Origin: Bryobacterales bacterium | GTDB taxonomy: Bacteria; Acidobacteriota; Terriglobia; Bryobacterales; Bryobacteraceae | NCBI GenBank assembly: GCA_020851555.1 | Contig: JADZCM010000002.1 | Coordinates: 26,845-90,844 of the forward strand | Reading direction: 5' to 3' | DNA length: 64,000 bases | The notes under the pieces: model-generated | The model's input: only the letters and a program-made list of their open reading frames with translations | What the model was told of the DNA's origin: nothing | The model's database searches: none | Program-made: the position numbers and the translations under genes | Shown: positions 16,203 through 24,903 of the stretch, piece by piece | Numbering within the stretch: the first letter of the stretch is position 1 | How the letters are laid out: each line of letters starts with the position of its first letter

Positions 16203-17591
16203 TCATTTCCACACCGGCCGCATGTTCCGGCCCTGCGTGGTAAGTTGCTGCAATTGAGTCCCGTCGGCGAGCATGGTCCAGAGCTGCGTCCCGCCCTGCC
16301 GGTTCGAGGAAAACACCAGGTGGCGCCCGTCGGGGGCCCAGACGGGATTCTCGTTGCGGCCCGCGCCATGCGTGAGCTGCACGAACTGGCGTGTCGCCAC
16401 GTCCATGACGAAGATGTTGTAGTTGCCGGGAGCGAATCCGCGCGTCCAGGCGAAGGCGATGTGCTGTCCGTCGGGATGATAGGCCGGATGCACCGCCTCC
16501 CCCTCGCCGTTGGTCAGCCTCTGCACGTCCGTTCCGTCGATGGACATCTTGTAGATTTGCGCCATCCCTCCCCGGCCGGATACAAAGACCATCTCGGCGC
16601 CCGTTTTGGGATTGACCCGCGGCGCGGTATTGACGGTGCGGGTGAAGGTCAAGCGCTGGAGGCCGCTGCCGTTGAGATTCGCGCTGTAAATGTCCGAGTC
16701 GCCCTCCTTGGCCGTGTTGGAGGCGAAGAGGATGCGCTGCCCGTCGGGGGTGAACTCCGGTGTGTAGTTCAGACTTCCCGGCGGGTTGAAGAAGTTGAGC
16801 CGTCCGCCCGTCACCAGGGAATGGAGCCGGATCTGCCACTCTCCCGTCTTGCTCTGAGTGATGTAGGCGAGCGTGCTGGAGTCGGGCGAGACGGCCGCCT
16901 GCCACGCGTCGGCCTTGTAGAACGTCACCTGCTTCTGGTTGGACCCGTCGGGGTCCATTGACCAGATCTCGCGGCTGCCGGTGCGCGTCGAGTCAAAGTA
17001 GATCTTGGTTCCCAAGAGGCTCTTGTATCCGAACAGGGCCAGGATGTCGGCGGCGAATTCGTGGCCCGTCTGCCGCGCGCCCGCGTCGTCCAGCGGCCCG
17101 AAGTACATCTTGCCGAGCACCTGCGCGGTGGCGATGTCGCTCTGCGTGACGTTGAAGAGCCAGCCGAACACCACCAGGCGCCCGTCCTGCACGCCTGAGT
17201 ATCCGAACGCCAGGTAGGTGGCGCTGGCGGGCGGCAGGCTCCAGTCCGTGAGCCAGGGGCCCTGCCGCACGGGTTGCGGCGGAGGCGCGCCCTTGCGGGC
17301 GGGCGCCGGCGGCGTCAACGGAGGCCGGAAGTCCTGCGGACGCTGCGGAGTCTCCAGCGGGTACATGCTCTTGGGGACCATGCGGAACAGCCCCGAGCTG
17401 TCCAGGTCGTTGTAGAGGGTCTGGTTGAAGGCGTCCATGACCCGTTGGGCCTCGCCCGAGCCTCGCAGATCCGGCACGGCGATGGCGGTGCGGTCACCTT
17501 GAGTGAGCTTGATCAGCACGTCGCTCTGCTGCGCCGCGGCAGGCGCCGCCGGCAGCGTCAGAGCCAGGATGAGGCCAATGTTTCTTTTCAT
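16203..17591 (-). CDS. tolB: Tol-Pal system beta-propeller protein TolB
   Basis: 462 residues. A Sec signal peptide ends at PAAPAAAQQ. An N-terminal alpha/beta domain (about 25-200, VLIKLTQGDRTAIAVPDLRG) is followed by a C-terminal propeller of WD40-like PD40 repeats: TKIYFDSTRTGSREIWSMDP, NYTPEFTPDGQRILFASN, HPAYHPDGQHIAFAWTRG and NPVWAPDGRHLVFSSNRQGG. It sits in the periplasm and shuttles between Pal and TolA. A Pro/Ala-rich insert at residues 85-110 (PAPARKGAPPPQPVRQGP) is unusual. Its ATG overlaps the tolA-like stop by 4 bp. Confidence 0.95.
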   Translation of the reverse strand: MKRNIGLILALTLPAAPAAAQQSDVLIKLTQGDRTAIAVPDLRGSGEAQRVMDAFNQTLYNDLDSSGLFRMVPKSMYPLETPQRPQDFRPPLTPPAPARKGAPPPQPVRQGPWLTDWSLPPASATYLAFGYSGVQDGRLVVFGWLFNVTQSDIATAQVLGKMYFGPLDDAGARQTGHEFAADILALFGYKSLLGTKIYFDSTRTGSREIWSMDPDGSNQKQVTFYKADAWQAAVSPDSSTLAYITQSKTGEWQIRLHSLVTGGRLNFFNPPGSLNYTPEFTPDGQRILFASNTAKEGDSDIYSANLNGSGLQRLTFTRTVNTAPRVNPKTGAEMVFVSGRGGMAQIYKMSIDGTDVQRLTNGEGEAVHPAYHPDGQHIAFAWTRGFAPGNYNIFVMDVATRQFVQLTHGAGRNENPVWAPDGRHLVFSSNRQGGTQLWTMLADGTQLQQLTTQGRNMRPVWK

Positions 17592-18382
17592 CTCTTTAGC
17601 TGAAACCAGAATTCGATCCGGGCCTCGTTGCGCTCAAAGCCGGGCGGCAGTGGCGGGAACGGACTGGCCTCATAGACCGCGCGCTCGGCGGAGTAGTCCA
17701 GCGTCTTGTCGCCGCTCGACTGTTCCAGCCGGACATTGCGCGTGGAACCGTCCCGCCGTATCAGGAAAGTCACGATGACCGGCGGGGCGGTCCTGAGCCT
17801 GGGATCCACGTCCGCCGTGCGCCACCGCTGGGCCACCCGCTGCTCGAGGAGGCTCCGGTATGCGCCGAACCGCGTCCCGAGCGCGTCGCCCGGGCCCAGG
17901 CCCACCCCGCCCGAACCCGTCTGAGCCACCATGGGGCTGGAGAGCGCGCGCCCCGTGCTGCTGTAGAGCTGATTGGGCGCATCGTTGGGCGGCAGGTTCT
18001 TGGCCACCGGCCGGGCGGCGGGCCTTGCGAGCTGCTTGGTCTTCCCCCGTCCCTTGATCGCGATAGCGGCGGGATTCGGCTCGGCCGCGCGCTTGGCCGT
18101 CTGTTTCTTGGCGGCCGGAGGTTCGGGGATGGAGGACTCAGTGTCGTTGGCAAGCGGGTTCACGGGGCCTCCGCGCGACGGCAACGGGATCTGGCTCACC
18201 GGCGTGATCCCCACGCTCCCCCCGCCCAGGGAGTTCGGATTCCCCCACAGCTCTCTGGGACGGTTCACCACAACTCCTTGAACAATCAGCGCCGCCAGCA
18301 GTCCCGAGTGCAGCGCGATGGAGACGAGGATCGGTCTCCCCAGCGCTTCCTGCTCTGCCAGAATGTCCAGATGCGCCGGCAC
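17588..18382 (-). CDS. tolA: TolA/TonB-like energy transducer
   Basis: 264 residues. One membrane segment near the N-terminus (ILVSIALHSGLLAALIVQGV, about 19-38), a Pro/Ala/Lys-rich periplasmic linker (about 60-150), and a C-terminal TonB-type domain (about 175-264: YRSLLEQRVAQRW, PPVIVTFLIRRDGSTRNVRL, ASPFPPLPPGF). It transmits proton-motive energy from TolQ-TolR to TolB-Pal at the outer membrane. The C-terminal domain looks more like TonB than E. coli TolA, so its identity as TolA rests on the tolQR-tolB-pal context. It overlaps tolB by 4 bp. Confidence 0.9.
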   Translation of the reverse strand: MPAHLDILAEQEALGRPILVSIALHSGLLAALIVQGVVVNRPRELWGNPNSLGGGSVGITPVSQIPLPSRGGPVNPLANDTESSIPEPPAAKKQTAKRAAEPNPAAIAIKGRGKTKQLARPAARPVAKNLPPNDAPNQLYSSTGRALSSPMVAQTGSGGVGLGPGDALGTRFGAYRSLLEQRVAQRWRTADVDPRLRTAPPVIVTFLIRRDGSTRNVRLEQSSGDKTLDYSAERAVYEASPFPPLPPGFERNEARIEFWFQLKR

Positions 18383-18405
18383 TTAACAATCCCTCATGTA
18401 GTATA

Positions 18406-18861
18406 CTAAGGTCCCTTCTTGCCCGGCGCTTCGGCTTCATCCACCGGCTGGGTCACCATGTTCACCTTGATTTTAGCCTCTCCCAGCGTGCTGACCACCT
18501 GTGCCAGGGAGTCCCAGACGGTGGCCTTGTCGGCGCGGACGTAGACCTCCTGGCCGGCGCCGAACCGGGCCTTGACGGTCGAGGGCAGCTCGTTGATGTT
18601 CACCGGGTTCTCGTTCAGGTAGAGGCGGCCGTCGCGCGTGACGGTGATCACCGGGAGCTCCTTGGCGCTGTCCTGCACCTGCCGGACCTTGGGCACTTCC
18701 ACCTCAAGCCCGAATTCCATGACGTGCGCCGTGAGCATGAAGATGATGAGCAGCACCAGGACCACGTCCACCAGGGGCACGACGTTGATGTCGGACAGGG
18801 AGCCCGTTCCCCGGAACCGGCGTCCTCCCGGAGTTGCGCCGCTGTTGCTTGAGAAGGCCAT
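18406..18861 (-). CDS. tolR: ExbD/TolR biopolymer transport protein
   Basis: 151 residues. One transmembrane helix after a short Ser/Arg-rich cytoplasmic tail: DINVVPLVDVVLVLLIIFML, with the essential Asp in VPLVDVVLVLL. The periplasmic domain follows (LEVEVPKVRQVQDSAKELPV, DGRLYLNENPVN, VYVRADKAT). It forms the proton channel of the Tol complex with TolQ in the inner membrane. It lies 4 bp after tolQ and 23 bp before tolA. Confidence 0.94.
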   Translation of the reverse strand: MAFSSNSGATPGGRRFRGTGSLSDINVVPLVDVVLVLLIIFMLTAHVMEFGLEVEVPKVRQVQDSAKELPVITVTRDGRLYLNENPVNINELPSTVKARFGAGQEVYVRADKATVWDSLAQVVSTLGEAKIKVNMVTQPVDEAEAPGKKGP

Positions 18862-18865
18862 CGGC

Positions 18866-19525
18866 TTACTCCTCGAAGTGCCGTTCCGTGAGGTTCATGA
18901 ACTCCAGCGAGAAGTCCTCCATGCGGGCGCCCATCTCGCGGATGACGTATCCGAAGTAGTTGTAGAAGATGGCGGCCGGAATGGCCGCGGCCAGGCCGGC
19001 GGCGGTGGCCACCAGCGCTTCCGACATTCCCGGGGCCACCGCCCGAAGGCTGGCGCTGCCCGCGTGGCCGAGGGCGTTGAAAGAACTGATGATCCCCAGC
19101 ACCGTGCCGAACAGCCCGATGAAGGGGCTTACCGAGGCCGTGGTCGCCAGCCAGCTCATGTGCCGCTCGAGCCTTGCCACTTCTTCCCCGATGCCGAGTT
19201 GAAGCGACCTCTCGACCGCAGCCTTGTTGGCGACCTTGCCGCGCATCCGCAACTGCCTGTCCAACTCCTCGAACCCGAACACCAGGACCCCGGTGAGCGG
19301 CGCCTGCCGGAAGCGCTTCCCCACGGCCACCGCCGCTTCCAGGCCGTTGGCGTCGCGGAAGCCGCGCAGAAAGCCGCTGTTGGCGTTTCGCGCCTGCCGG
19401 AACGAGTTCCACTTCGAGAAGATAATGGCCCAGGAAACAACCGAGAACACGAGAAGGAGCAACAGCACGGCGAAGGTCAGCGGCGAGGCTTCCTTCAGCA
19501 AATCCAACACGCTGATCTGACTCAC
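18866..19525 (-). CDS. tolQ: MotA/TolQ/ExbB proton-channel protein
   Basis: 219 residues with three membrane segments (about 17-38, 120-145 and 155-180). The channel core is SWLATTASVSPFIGLFGTVLGI with the conserved Thr, and the third helix is ALVATAAGLAAAIPAAIFYNYF. It begins with GTG, preceded by AAAGGAGA about 7 bases upstream, which decides the start. It is the first gene of the six-gene tol operon and is divergent from recN (80 bp apart). Its promoter presumably lies in that interval. Confidence 0.95.
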   Translation of the reverse strand: MSQISVLDLLKEASPLTFAVLLLLLVFSVVSWAIIFSKWNSFRQARNANSGFLRGFRDANGLEAAVAVGKRFRQAPLTGVLVFGFEELDRQLRMRGKVANKAAVERSLQLGIGEEVARLERHMSWLATTASVSPFIGLFGTVLGIISSFNALGHAGSASLRAVAPGMSEALVATAAGLAAAIPAAIFYNYFGYVIREMGARMEDFSLEFMNLTERHFEE

Positions 19526-19591
19526 TCGGTCTCCTTTCCCAAACTATCCATGATACATTCTGAAGCCGCGGTGTCTGTGACGCTAAACTCG

Positions 19592-19597
19592 TATAAT
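19592..19597 (+). promoter_or_regulatory. Consensus -10 box for recN
   Basis: A perfect TATAAT ends 8 bases before the recN ATG at 19606. No good -35 hexamer is visible at 16-18 bp spacing. If used, transcription would begin at or within two bases of the start codon, giving a leaderless message; no Shine-Dalgarno sequence precedes the ATG. Confidence 0.5.
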
Positions 19598-19605
19598 CTC
19601 CTCGA

Positions 19606-21288
19606 ATGCTCGTCGACCTGGTGATCGAGAACTACGCCGTCATCGAGCGGCTGCGCGTGCGGTTTCACCCCGGCCTGAACCTGCTGACCGGCGAGACCGG
19701 CAGCGGCAAGTCAATCGTGGCCGACGCACTGGGGCTGTTGCTGGGAAGCCGCGCCTCGCCCGAGATGGTGCGCAGCGGCGCCGGGCGCGCCCGCGTCTCC
19801 GGGTTGTTCGCCCTGCCCGCCGCCCCCGCGGTAACGGCGCTGATCGAGACCGCCGGCCTGGAAACCGAAGACGGCGAACTGCTGATCGAACGCGAGATCT
19901 TCGCCGGAGGCAAGTCGCGCGCCTTCGCCGCCAGCCGCCCCGTCACCGCCGCCCTGCTTCGCGATTTGGGCCGGCACCTCGGCGACATACACGGGCAGCA
20001 CGAACAGCAGCGGCTTTTCGAGAGGGACGCCCAACTCGAGATTCTCGACTCTTTCGCCGGCGCGGGCGGGCTGCTGGAGGAGGTGCGCGAGGCGTGGCGC
20101 GGCTGGCGCGCGTGCCGCCGGGAGTTGGACGAACTCGAGCACAGCGAGCGGGAGAGGGTCCGCATGGCGGACCTGTGGAGCTTCCAGCGGCGGGAGATCG
20201 AAGAGGCTGCGCCGGCGCCCGGCGAGGACGAAGCGCTGGAGGCCGAGCGGCGCCGCTTGCAGAACTTCGCGCGCATCCAGGAGGCCGCCGCCGGAGCCTA
20301 CCAGGCGCTCTACGAGTCCCCCGAATCGGCCCTGGCCGCGCTGCGCTCGGCGTCCCGGCGGCTGGAGGATCTCGCCCGGGTGGATCCCGTGCTGGCCGCC
20401 CTGGCCGAAAGCCTCAAGCCCGCTGAGTTCGCGGTCCAGGAGACCTCCATCGCGTTGCGCGACTACCTTTCGCGGCTGGAGTCCGATCCCGGCCGCCTGG
20501 AGGAGATCGAAGCGCGCCTCGCGGTGCTGGAGAAGCTCAAGCGCAAGTACGGCCCCGGCCTGGAGCGGGTGGCCGCCTACCTGGAGGAGGTGCGCGGGCA
20601 CCTCGATGCCGTCGAGAGCGCGGACCAGCGGCGCGCCGGACTTTCCCGGCGGCTGGCGGAGCTCTCCGCCGCCTACGAGGCCCGGGCGGGCCGTCTCAGC
20701 CGGCTGCGAAAGGATGCCGCGCGGGAACTGTCCCGGAAGGTCGAGGAAGAACTGGCGGCGCTGGCGATGGAACGGACGGTCTTTCGCGCCGAGCTCACAG
20801 CGGCGCCCTGGTCCGAGCACGGCAACGACGAAGTTCGTTTCCTGGTCTCTCCCAACCCCGGCGAGGAACCCAAGCCGCTGGAGAAGGTGGCGTCGGGCGG
20901 CGAGATTTCCCGCATCGCGCTGGCGCTGAAGACCTGCGCGGCGGTTCCGGGCAGAGGCGCGGGTCAGACAGTTCCGCGGACGCTGGTCTTCGACGAGGTA
21001 GACGCCGGCATCGGCGGGCGCGCCGCCGAGGTGGTAGGACGCAGGTTGAAGCAGCTTGCCGCGGCCGACCAGGTGCTCTGCGTCACGCACCTGCCGCAGA
21101 TCGCCGGCTTCGCGGATCATCATTACTACGTCGAGAAGAAGGAATCGGGCGGCCGCGCCTCCGCCGCCGTCATTGAACTTCAGGGGGAGGCGCGCACCCG
21201 CGAGATCGGCCGCATGTTGAGCGGCGAGAAGGTCACCCCCGAGGCGCTGAAGCACGCCGAGAAACTGATCCGCATGTCCGCTCGCTGA
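19606..21288 (+). CDS. recN: DNA repair protein RecN
   Basis: 560 residues, the usual length of this SMC-like ATPase. Walker A is LTGETGSGKSIVADALGLLL (about 26-45), a zipper of coiled coil fills residues 150-370, the signature is EKVASGGEISRIALALK, and Walker B is TLVFDEVDAGIGGRAAEVVG. The H-loop is VLCVTHLPQIAGFADHHY. RecN binds DNA ends and holds sister chromatids during double-strand-break repair. It is transcribed away from tolQ and ends before a 15-bp hairpin. Confidence 0.96.
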   Translation: MLVDLVIENYAVIERLRVRFHPGLNLLTGETGSGKSIVADALGLLLGSRASPEMVRSGAGRARVSGLFALPAAPAVTALIETAGLETEDGELLIEREIFAGGKSRAFAASRPVTAALLRDLGRHLGDIHGQHEQQRLFERDAQLEILDSFAGAGGLLEEVREAWRGWRACRRELDELEHSERERVRMADLWSFQRREIEEAAPAPGEDEALEAERRRLQNFARIQEAAAGAYQALYESPESALAALRSASRRLEDLARVDPVLAALAESLKPAEFAVQETSIALRDYLSRLESDPGRLEEIEARLAVLEKLKRKYGPGLERVAAYLEEVRGHLDAVESADQRRAGLSRRLAELSAAYEARAGRLSRLRKDAARELSRKVEEELAALAMERTVFRAELTAAPWSEHGNDEVRFLVSPNPGEEPKPLEKVASGGEISRIALALKTCAAVPGRGAGQTVPRTLVFDEVDAGIGGRAAEVVGRRLKQLAAADQVLCVTHLPQIAGFADHHYYVEKKESGGRASAAVIELQGEARTREIGRMLSGEKVTPEALKHAEKLIRMSAR

Positions 21289-21291
21289 CGC

Positions 21292-21327
21292 CCGCGGTTC
21301 GGTGCGGGACAGCGCACCGGACCGCGG
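21292..21327. repeat. Long hairpin after recN
   Basis: Inverted repeat CCGCGGTTCGGTGCG (21292-21306) and CGCACCGGACCGCGG (21313-21327), 15 bp with one non-Watson-Crick pair, loop GGACAG. It lies 3 bases after the recN stop. There is no T-run, so it could be a U-poor terminator or an mRNA 3'-end barrier. Confidence 0.65.
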
Positions 21328-21348
21328 CCGTAAGGAAGCGGGCAGCTT

Positions 21349-23352
21349 ATGCTCGAAACCAGCCCAACCCATTCGCTACCTGACAACGCCTACACGCCGT
21401 TACCCCCCGGGACCTCCTATGAGCCCGTCGTCGGCGCAGCGGCGCGCCTGCCGGAACTGACCTGGCGCTCCGTGCTGTGGGGCGTGTTCTTCTGCGTCGT
21501 GTTCACCGTGGCCTCGGCCTACTCCGGCCTCAAGGTCGGGCAGGTGATGGAAGCGGCCATCCCCATCTCGATACTGGCGATCGGGCTGGCGCGCGTGTAC
21601 CGGCGGCGCAGCACGCTGCTGGAAAACGTGATTGTCACGGGAATCGGGGGTGCGTCCGGCTCGGTGGTGGCCGGCGCCATCTTCACCTTACCGGCGCTGT
21701 ACATGCTGGAACTCGATCCCCACCCCGTGCAGACCGTGTTCATCTGTCTGGCCGGCGGCTGCCTGGGCGTGCTGTTTCTCATTCCGTTGCGCCGCTACTT
21801 CGTTCGCGACATGCACGGGAAGCTTCCGTACCCCGAAGCCACGGCCATCACGGAGGTGCTCATCACCGGGGAGAAGGGCGGCTCTCAGGCCCGGTTGCTC
21901 CTGGAGGCCACGGCGCTGGCGGGCGTCTACGACTTTTTCGTCACCACCTTCCAGGTGTGGAGGGAGTATCTCGACTTCCAGTTTGTGCCGGCGGTGCACA
22001 CGCTGGCCGAACGCGCCAAGATCGCCTTTCGCTTCGACGCCATCAGCTTCATCCTGGGGCTCGGCTACGTCATAGGGTTGCGCAGTTCCCTGATCCTCTG
22101 CGCCGGCGGCTTCCTGTCCAACTTCGTTCTGGTGCCTTTGATCTGGATGATCGGCAGCCACGTCTCCAGCGCGGTGTATCCGGCGGCGGTTCCCATCGGC
22201 GGGATGCAGGCCGCGGAGATCTTCCGCTCCTACGTCCGGTTCATCGGCGTGGGGGCGATCGCCACGGCGGGCATCTTCGGCATCCTGAAGTCGCTGCGCA
22301 TCGTGGCCGGGTCTTTCTCCATCGCGGCCCATACTTTTCATCGCGGAGAAGACGGCGGCCTGGAGCGCACGGATCGCGACATTACGATGGTGTCGCTCCT
22401 GCTGGGCGTGGTCCTCAGCGCTCTCGGCATTGCCGCGTTCCTGGGCAGCCTGACCCCGTCGCTGCCGGTCATCGCGGCCGGCCTGCTGATGACGCTGGTG
22501 TTCGCGTTCTTCTTCACCTCGGTCGCCGCCAATGCCATCGCCACCGTGGCCCGCAATCCGGTCTCGGGGATGACCATGCTGACGATCATCATTTCGTCCG
22601 TGGTTCTGTTGAGATTCGGGCTCTCCGGATCCACGGGCATGTTCTTCGTCCTGGCCATCGCCGGCATGGTCTGCACGGCCCTGGCCGTTTCCGGCCAGAC
22701 CATTACCGACTTGAAGGCCGGTTACTGGCTCGGCTCCACGCCGTCGGCCCAGGAGAAGGTCAAGTTCCTGGGCGTCATCGCCGCCGCCGTGGCCTCCGGG
22801 CTGACCATCGTGCTTCTGGCGCGGGCCTTTCAGCTTGGGGACTCGGTGGCCGGCGACCCCCGCGCCGTGCTCCCCTCTCCGCAGGCCGCCATCATGAAGG
22901 CGCTGGTGGAGGGCTTCATGAGCCGGCAGCCGGTGGCAGTCGTGCTGTTCGGCGTGGGCGGGGTGATTGCGCTCATCATGGAGATGCTCGGCGCGCCCGC
23001 GCTGATCTTCGCGCTCGGCATGTACCTGCCGCTGGAACTGAACACCCCGGCGCTGGCCGGGGGATTCCTGGCGCACTTCCTGGGGAAGCGCGCCGAGAGG
23101 GCGGGAGCCGGGCGCGGCCGCCTCATCCGGGAGCGCGGAGTCATCATCGCCTCCGGGCTGATGGCCGGCGGAGCGCTGGGAGGCGTTCTGGGGGCGTCCT
23201 TCCGCCTGATTCCGGGCTTTTCGGAAAGCTGGATCAAAACGCCTTTCTTCGACTACGATCCTGTTTCGCAACTGGTCTCCGCCGGAGTCTTCACCTGCTT
23301 CTGTCTGTACCTTTGGATTCGCTCGCAGCGGGGCGCAAGGAGCGCGTCATGA
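21349..23352 (+). CDS. OPT-family oligopeptide transporter
   Basis: 667 residues with about 14-16 hydrophobic segments. The opening SVLWGVFFCVVFTVASAYSG with LKVGQVMEAAIPISIL is typical of prokaryotic OPT proteins, as are RYFVRDMHGKLPYPEATAIT and the late AGFLAHFLGKRAE. OPT carriers import small peptides or metal chelates with protons across the inner membrane. The stop overlaps the ATG of the downstream peptidase-like gene by 4 bp (ATGA), which argues that peptides are the cargo and are cut after uptake; that is inference. Confidence 0.93.
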   Translation: MLETSPTHSLPDNAYTPLPPGTSYEPVVGAAARLPELTWRSVLWGVFFCVVFTVASAYSGLKVGQVMEAAIPISILAIGLARVYRRRSTLLENVIVTGIGGASGSVVAGAIFTLPALYMLELDPHPVQTVFICLAGGCLGVLFLIPLRRYFVRDMHGKLPYPEATAITEVLITGEKGGSQARLLLEATALAGVYDFFVTTFQVWREYLDFQFVPAVHTLAERAKIAFRFDAISFILGLGYVIGLRSSLILCAGGFLSNFVLVPLIWMIGSHVSSAVYPAAVPIGGMQAAEIFRSYVRFIGVGAIATAGIFGILKSLRIVAGSFSIAAHTFHRGEDGGLERTDRDITMVSLLLGVVLSALGIAAFLGSLTPSLPVIAAGLLMTLVFAFFFTSVAANAIATVARNPVSGMTMLTIIISSVVLLRFGLSGSTGMFFVLAIAGMVCTALAVSGQTITDLKAGYWLGSTPSAQEKVKFLGVIAAAVASGLTIVLLARAFQLGDSVAGDPRAVLPSPQAAIMKALVEGFMSRQPVAVVLFGVGGVIALIMEMLGAPALIFALGMYLPLELNTPALAGGFLAHFLGKRAERAGAGRGRLIRERGVIIASGLMAGGALGGVLGASFRLIPGFSESWIKTPFFDYDPVSQLVSAGVFTCFCLYLWIRSQRGARSAS

Positions 23353-24668
23353 GTGTCCGCTATGAAGAGTTGATTGGAACCGCGGTGCTGGGCATTGACA
23401 CCTTGTGGGGGGGCGACGTGATGTGTCCCTCGGGGACGGGCCGCTTCATCGCCGATTCCTGGTTCTCCGATGAGCCGCTTCCCCCCGCCTACACGCATCC
23501 CGCCGCGGCCAGGGTGCGGGAGACCGGCGGCGTGGGCGCGAAGCAGCCGGACCGGGAGGCGCTCAGCGCCTACCTCGGCGCCGTTGACGTGCGCGGGGCG
23601 ATCAATGCTCTGGCCGGCGCGGACAGCGGCTACTTGGCCAACCTCGCTTTGTGCCTTCAGGTGATGTGGGACCTCGCCATGGAGTTACTGGGCGGGGGAG
23701 AGCCGATACCCTACGAACGATGCGTTCTGGCCTCCACCGGCGCGCCGCCGGCTCCTTCCCAGCCTGCCGGCAAGCGGGAGCGGGTGGCCGGGTTGCTGGC
23801 GGCCAGGGGCCACCCATCGAGGAACTCCGGGGAACTGCTGGCCGCTGTGGACGCGTGGCGGCGCGAACGCCTCGTGCCGATGGCCTCAGTCCGCGCCTTG
23901 GGGGACGCGTTCATCGCCCGCTACGACCGGCTGAGCGCCGTGAACCTCGTGCCCTACCTGCCGCACGAGCTTCACGAGGTGCCGCGCGCCAACATCCGTT
24001 TCCTGCCGATCGAGGGGGCGTGGTTTTCCGGGTCGATGAACTACCTGGGCCGCGCGCGGCGGGCGGACGGTACTCCGGAGTACGAGGCCACCTATGAGAT
24101 CAACGCTTCCCTGGAGATCTCGGTGCCCGAGTTCGAACAGCTCGTCAGCCACGAGGTGGTTCCCGGCCACGTCACCACTTTCGCCTGGTTGCAGAATCTC
24201 TACGTGCGCGGCCGCGCCGGTTTTGAAGCCACGGTTCTCACCATGAACACGCGCGGCGCGGCGCTCTCCGAGGGCATCGCCAACAATGCCATTCTCATGG
24301 CCCACGGCGTAACCGAGGCGGACCAATTACCTGACGAAGATCTTCGCATCGGCCTGCTCCTGGCTCTGCTCCAGGATGATGCGAAGAACCAGTCCTCTTA
24401 CCTCACCTGGAAGGAGGGCGCGCCGGAAGCGGAGGTCGCCTCCGTCCTGCGCCAGGACTACCTGGTGACGGAGGAACGCGCCCGCAAACTCTCCGGCGCC
24501 TGGGGGCGGCATCCCCTGCTCGGGCGCATGTACCTGCCGGCCTACCGCGCCGGAACCGAACTGGTGGCGGACTTGCGCCGCCGTTATCCGGCGGACCGCA
24601 TCCTGCCGGTGCTCTACGGCTGCTCCGGACTCGTGGACGTTGCCACCGTAACCGAAGCGCTGGAGTGA
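23349..24668 (+). CDS. DUF885-like metallopeptidase-type protein
   Basis: 439 residues from the ATG at 23349; the frame is open far upstream through the OPT gene, but only as its shadow. The putative metal site is VSHEVVPGHVTTF (HExxPGH), matching the HExxPGHH-like motif of DUF885 proteins, followed by LSEGIANNAILMAHG with a conserved Glu/Gly/Ala segment. No signal peptide is seen, so it is probably cytoplasmic. Coupled by ATGA overlap to the OPT transporter. A carboxypeptidase or dipeptidase role on imported peptides is plausible but unproven. Confidence 0.85.
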   Translation: MSVRYEELIGTAVLGIDTLWGGDVMCPSGTGRFIADSWFSDEPLPPAYTHPAAARVRETGGVGAKQPDREALSAYLGAVDVRGAINALAGADSGYLANLALCLQVMWDLAMELLGGGEPIPYERCVLASTGAPPAPSQPAGKRERVAGLLAARGHPSRNSGELLAAVDAWRRERLVPMASVRALGDAFIARYDRLSAVNLVPYLPHELHEVPRANIRFLPIEGAWFSGSMNYLGRARRADGTPEYEATYEINASLEISVPEFEQLVSHEVVPGHVTTFAWLQNLYVRGRAGFEATVLTMNTRGAALSEGIANNAILMAHGVTEADQLPDEDLRIGLLLALLQDDAKNQSSYLTWKEGAPEAEVASVLRQDYLVTEERARKLSGAWGRHPLLGRMYLPAYRAGTELVADLRRRYPADRILPVLYGCSGLVDVATVTEALE

Positions 24669-24903
24669 AGTCCGGGTCCGGCGGGCGCGGATCGAAAGAA
24701 GGCGAAGCCATGGGCCAGGCCGCCGATCCCCCGTGGCGAAGCGCCCTCAATCCTGCACCGGAAGCCGTGGACGTCAGAGGCGAATGAACCGGCGGCGAGC
24801 ATTCAACGGCTGTTGAGACAGCCTTTGCAGCAATACCGCACCGCATTGCCCGGCCGCCGCCGTTCCGCTAAGATGGGGGCTTGTTCCTGTAGGCAACCAC
24901 CCT

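Noticed and set aside
21477..23348. A very long plus-strand open frame running through the OPT gene into the DUF885-like gene
   Set aside because: Only the part after 23349 has family motifs; upstream it is a His/Arg/Gly-rich shadow of the OPT gene, a common effect of GC-rich codon bias.
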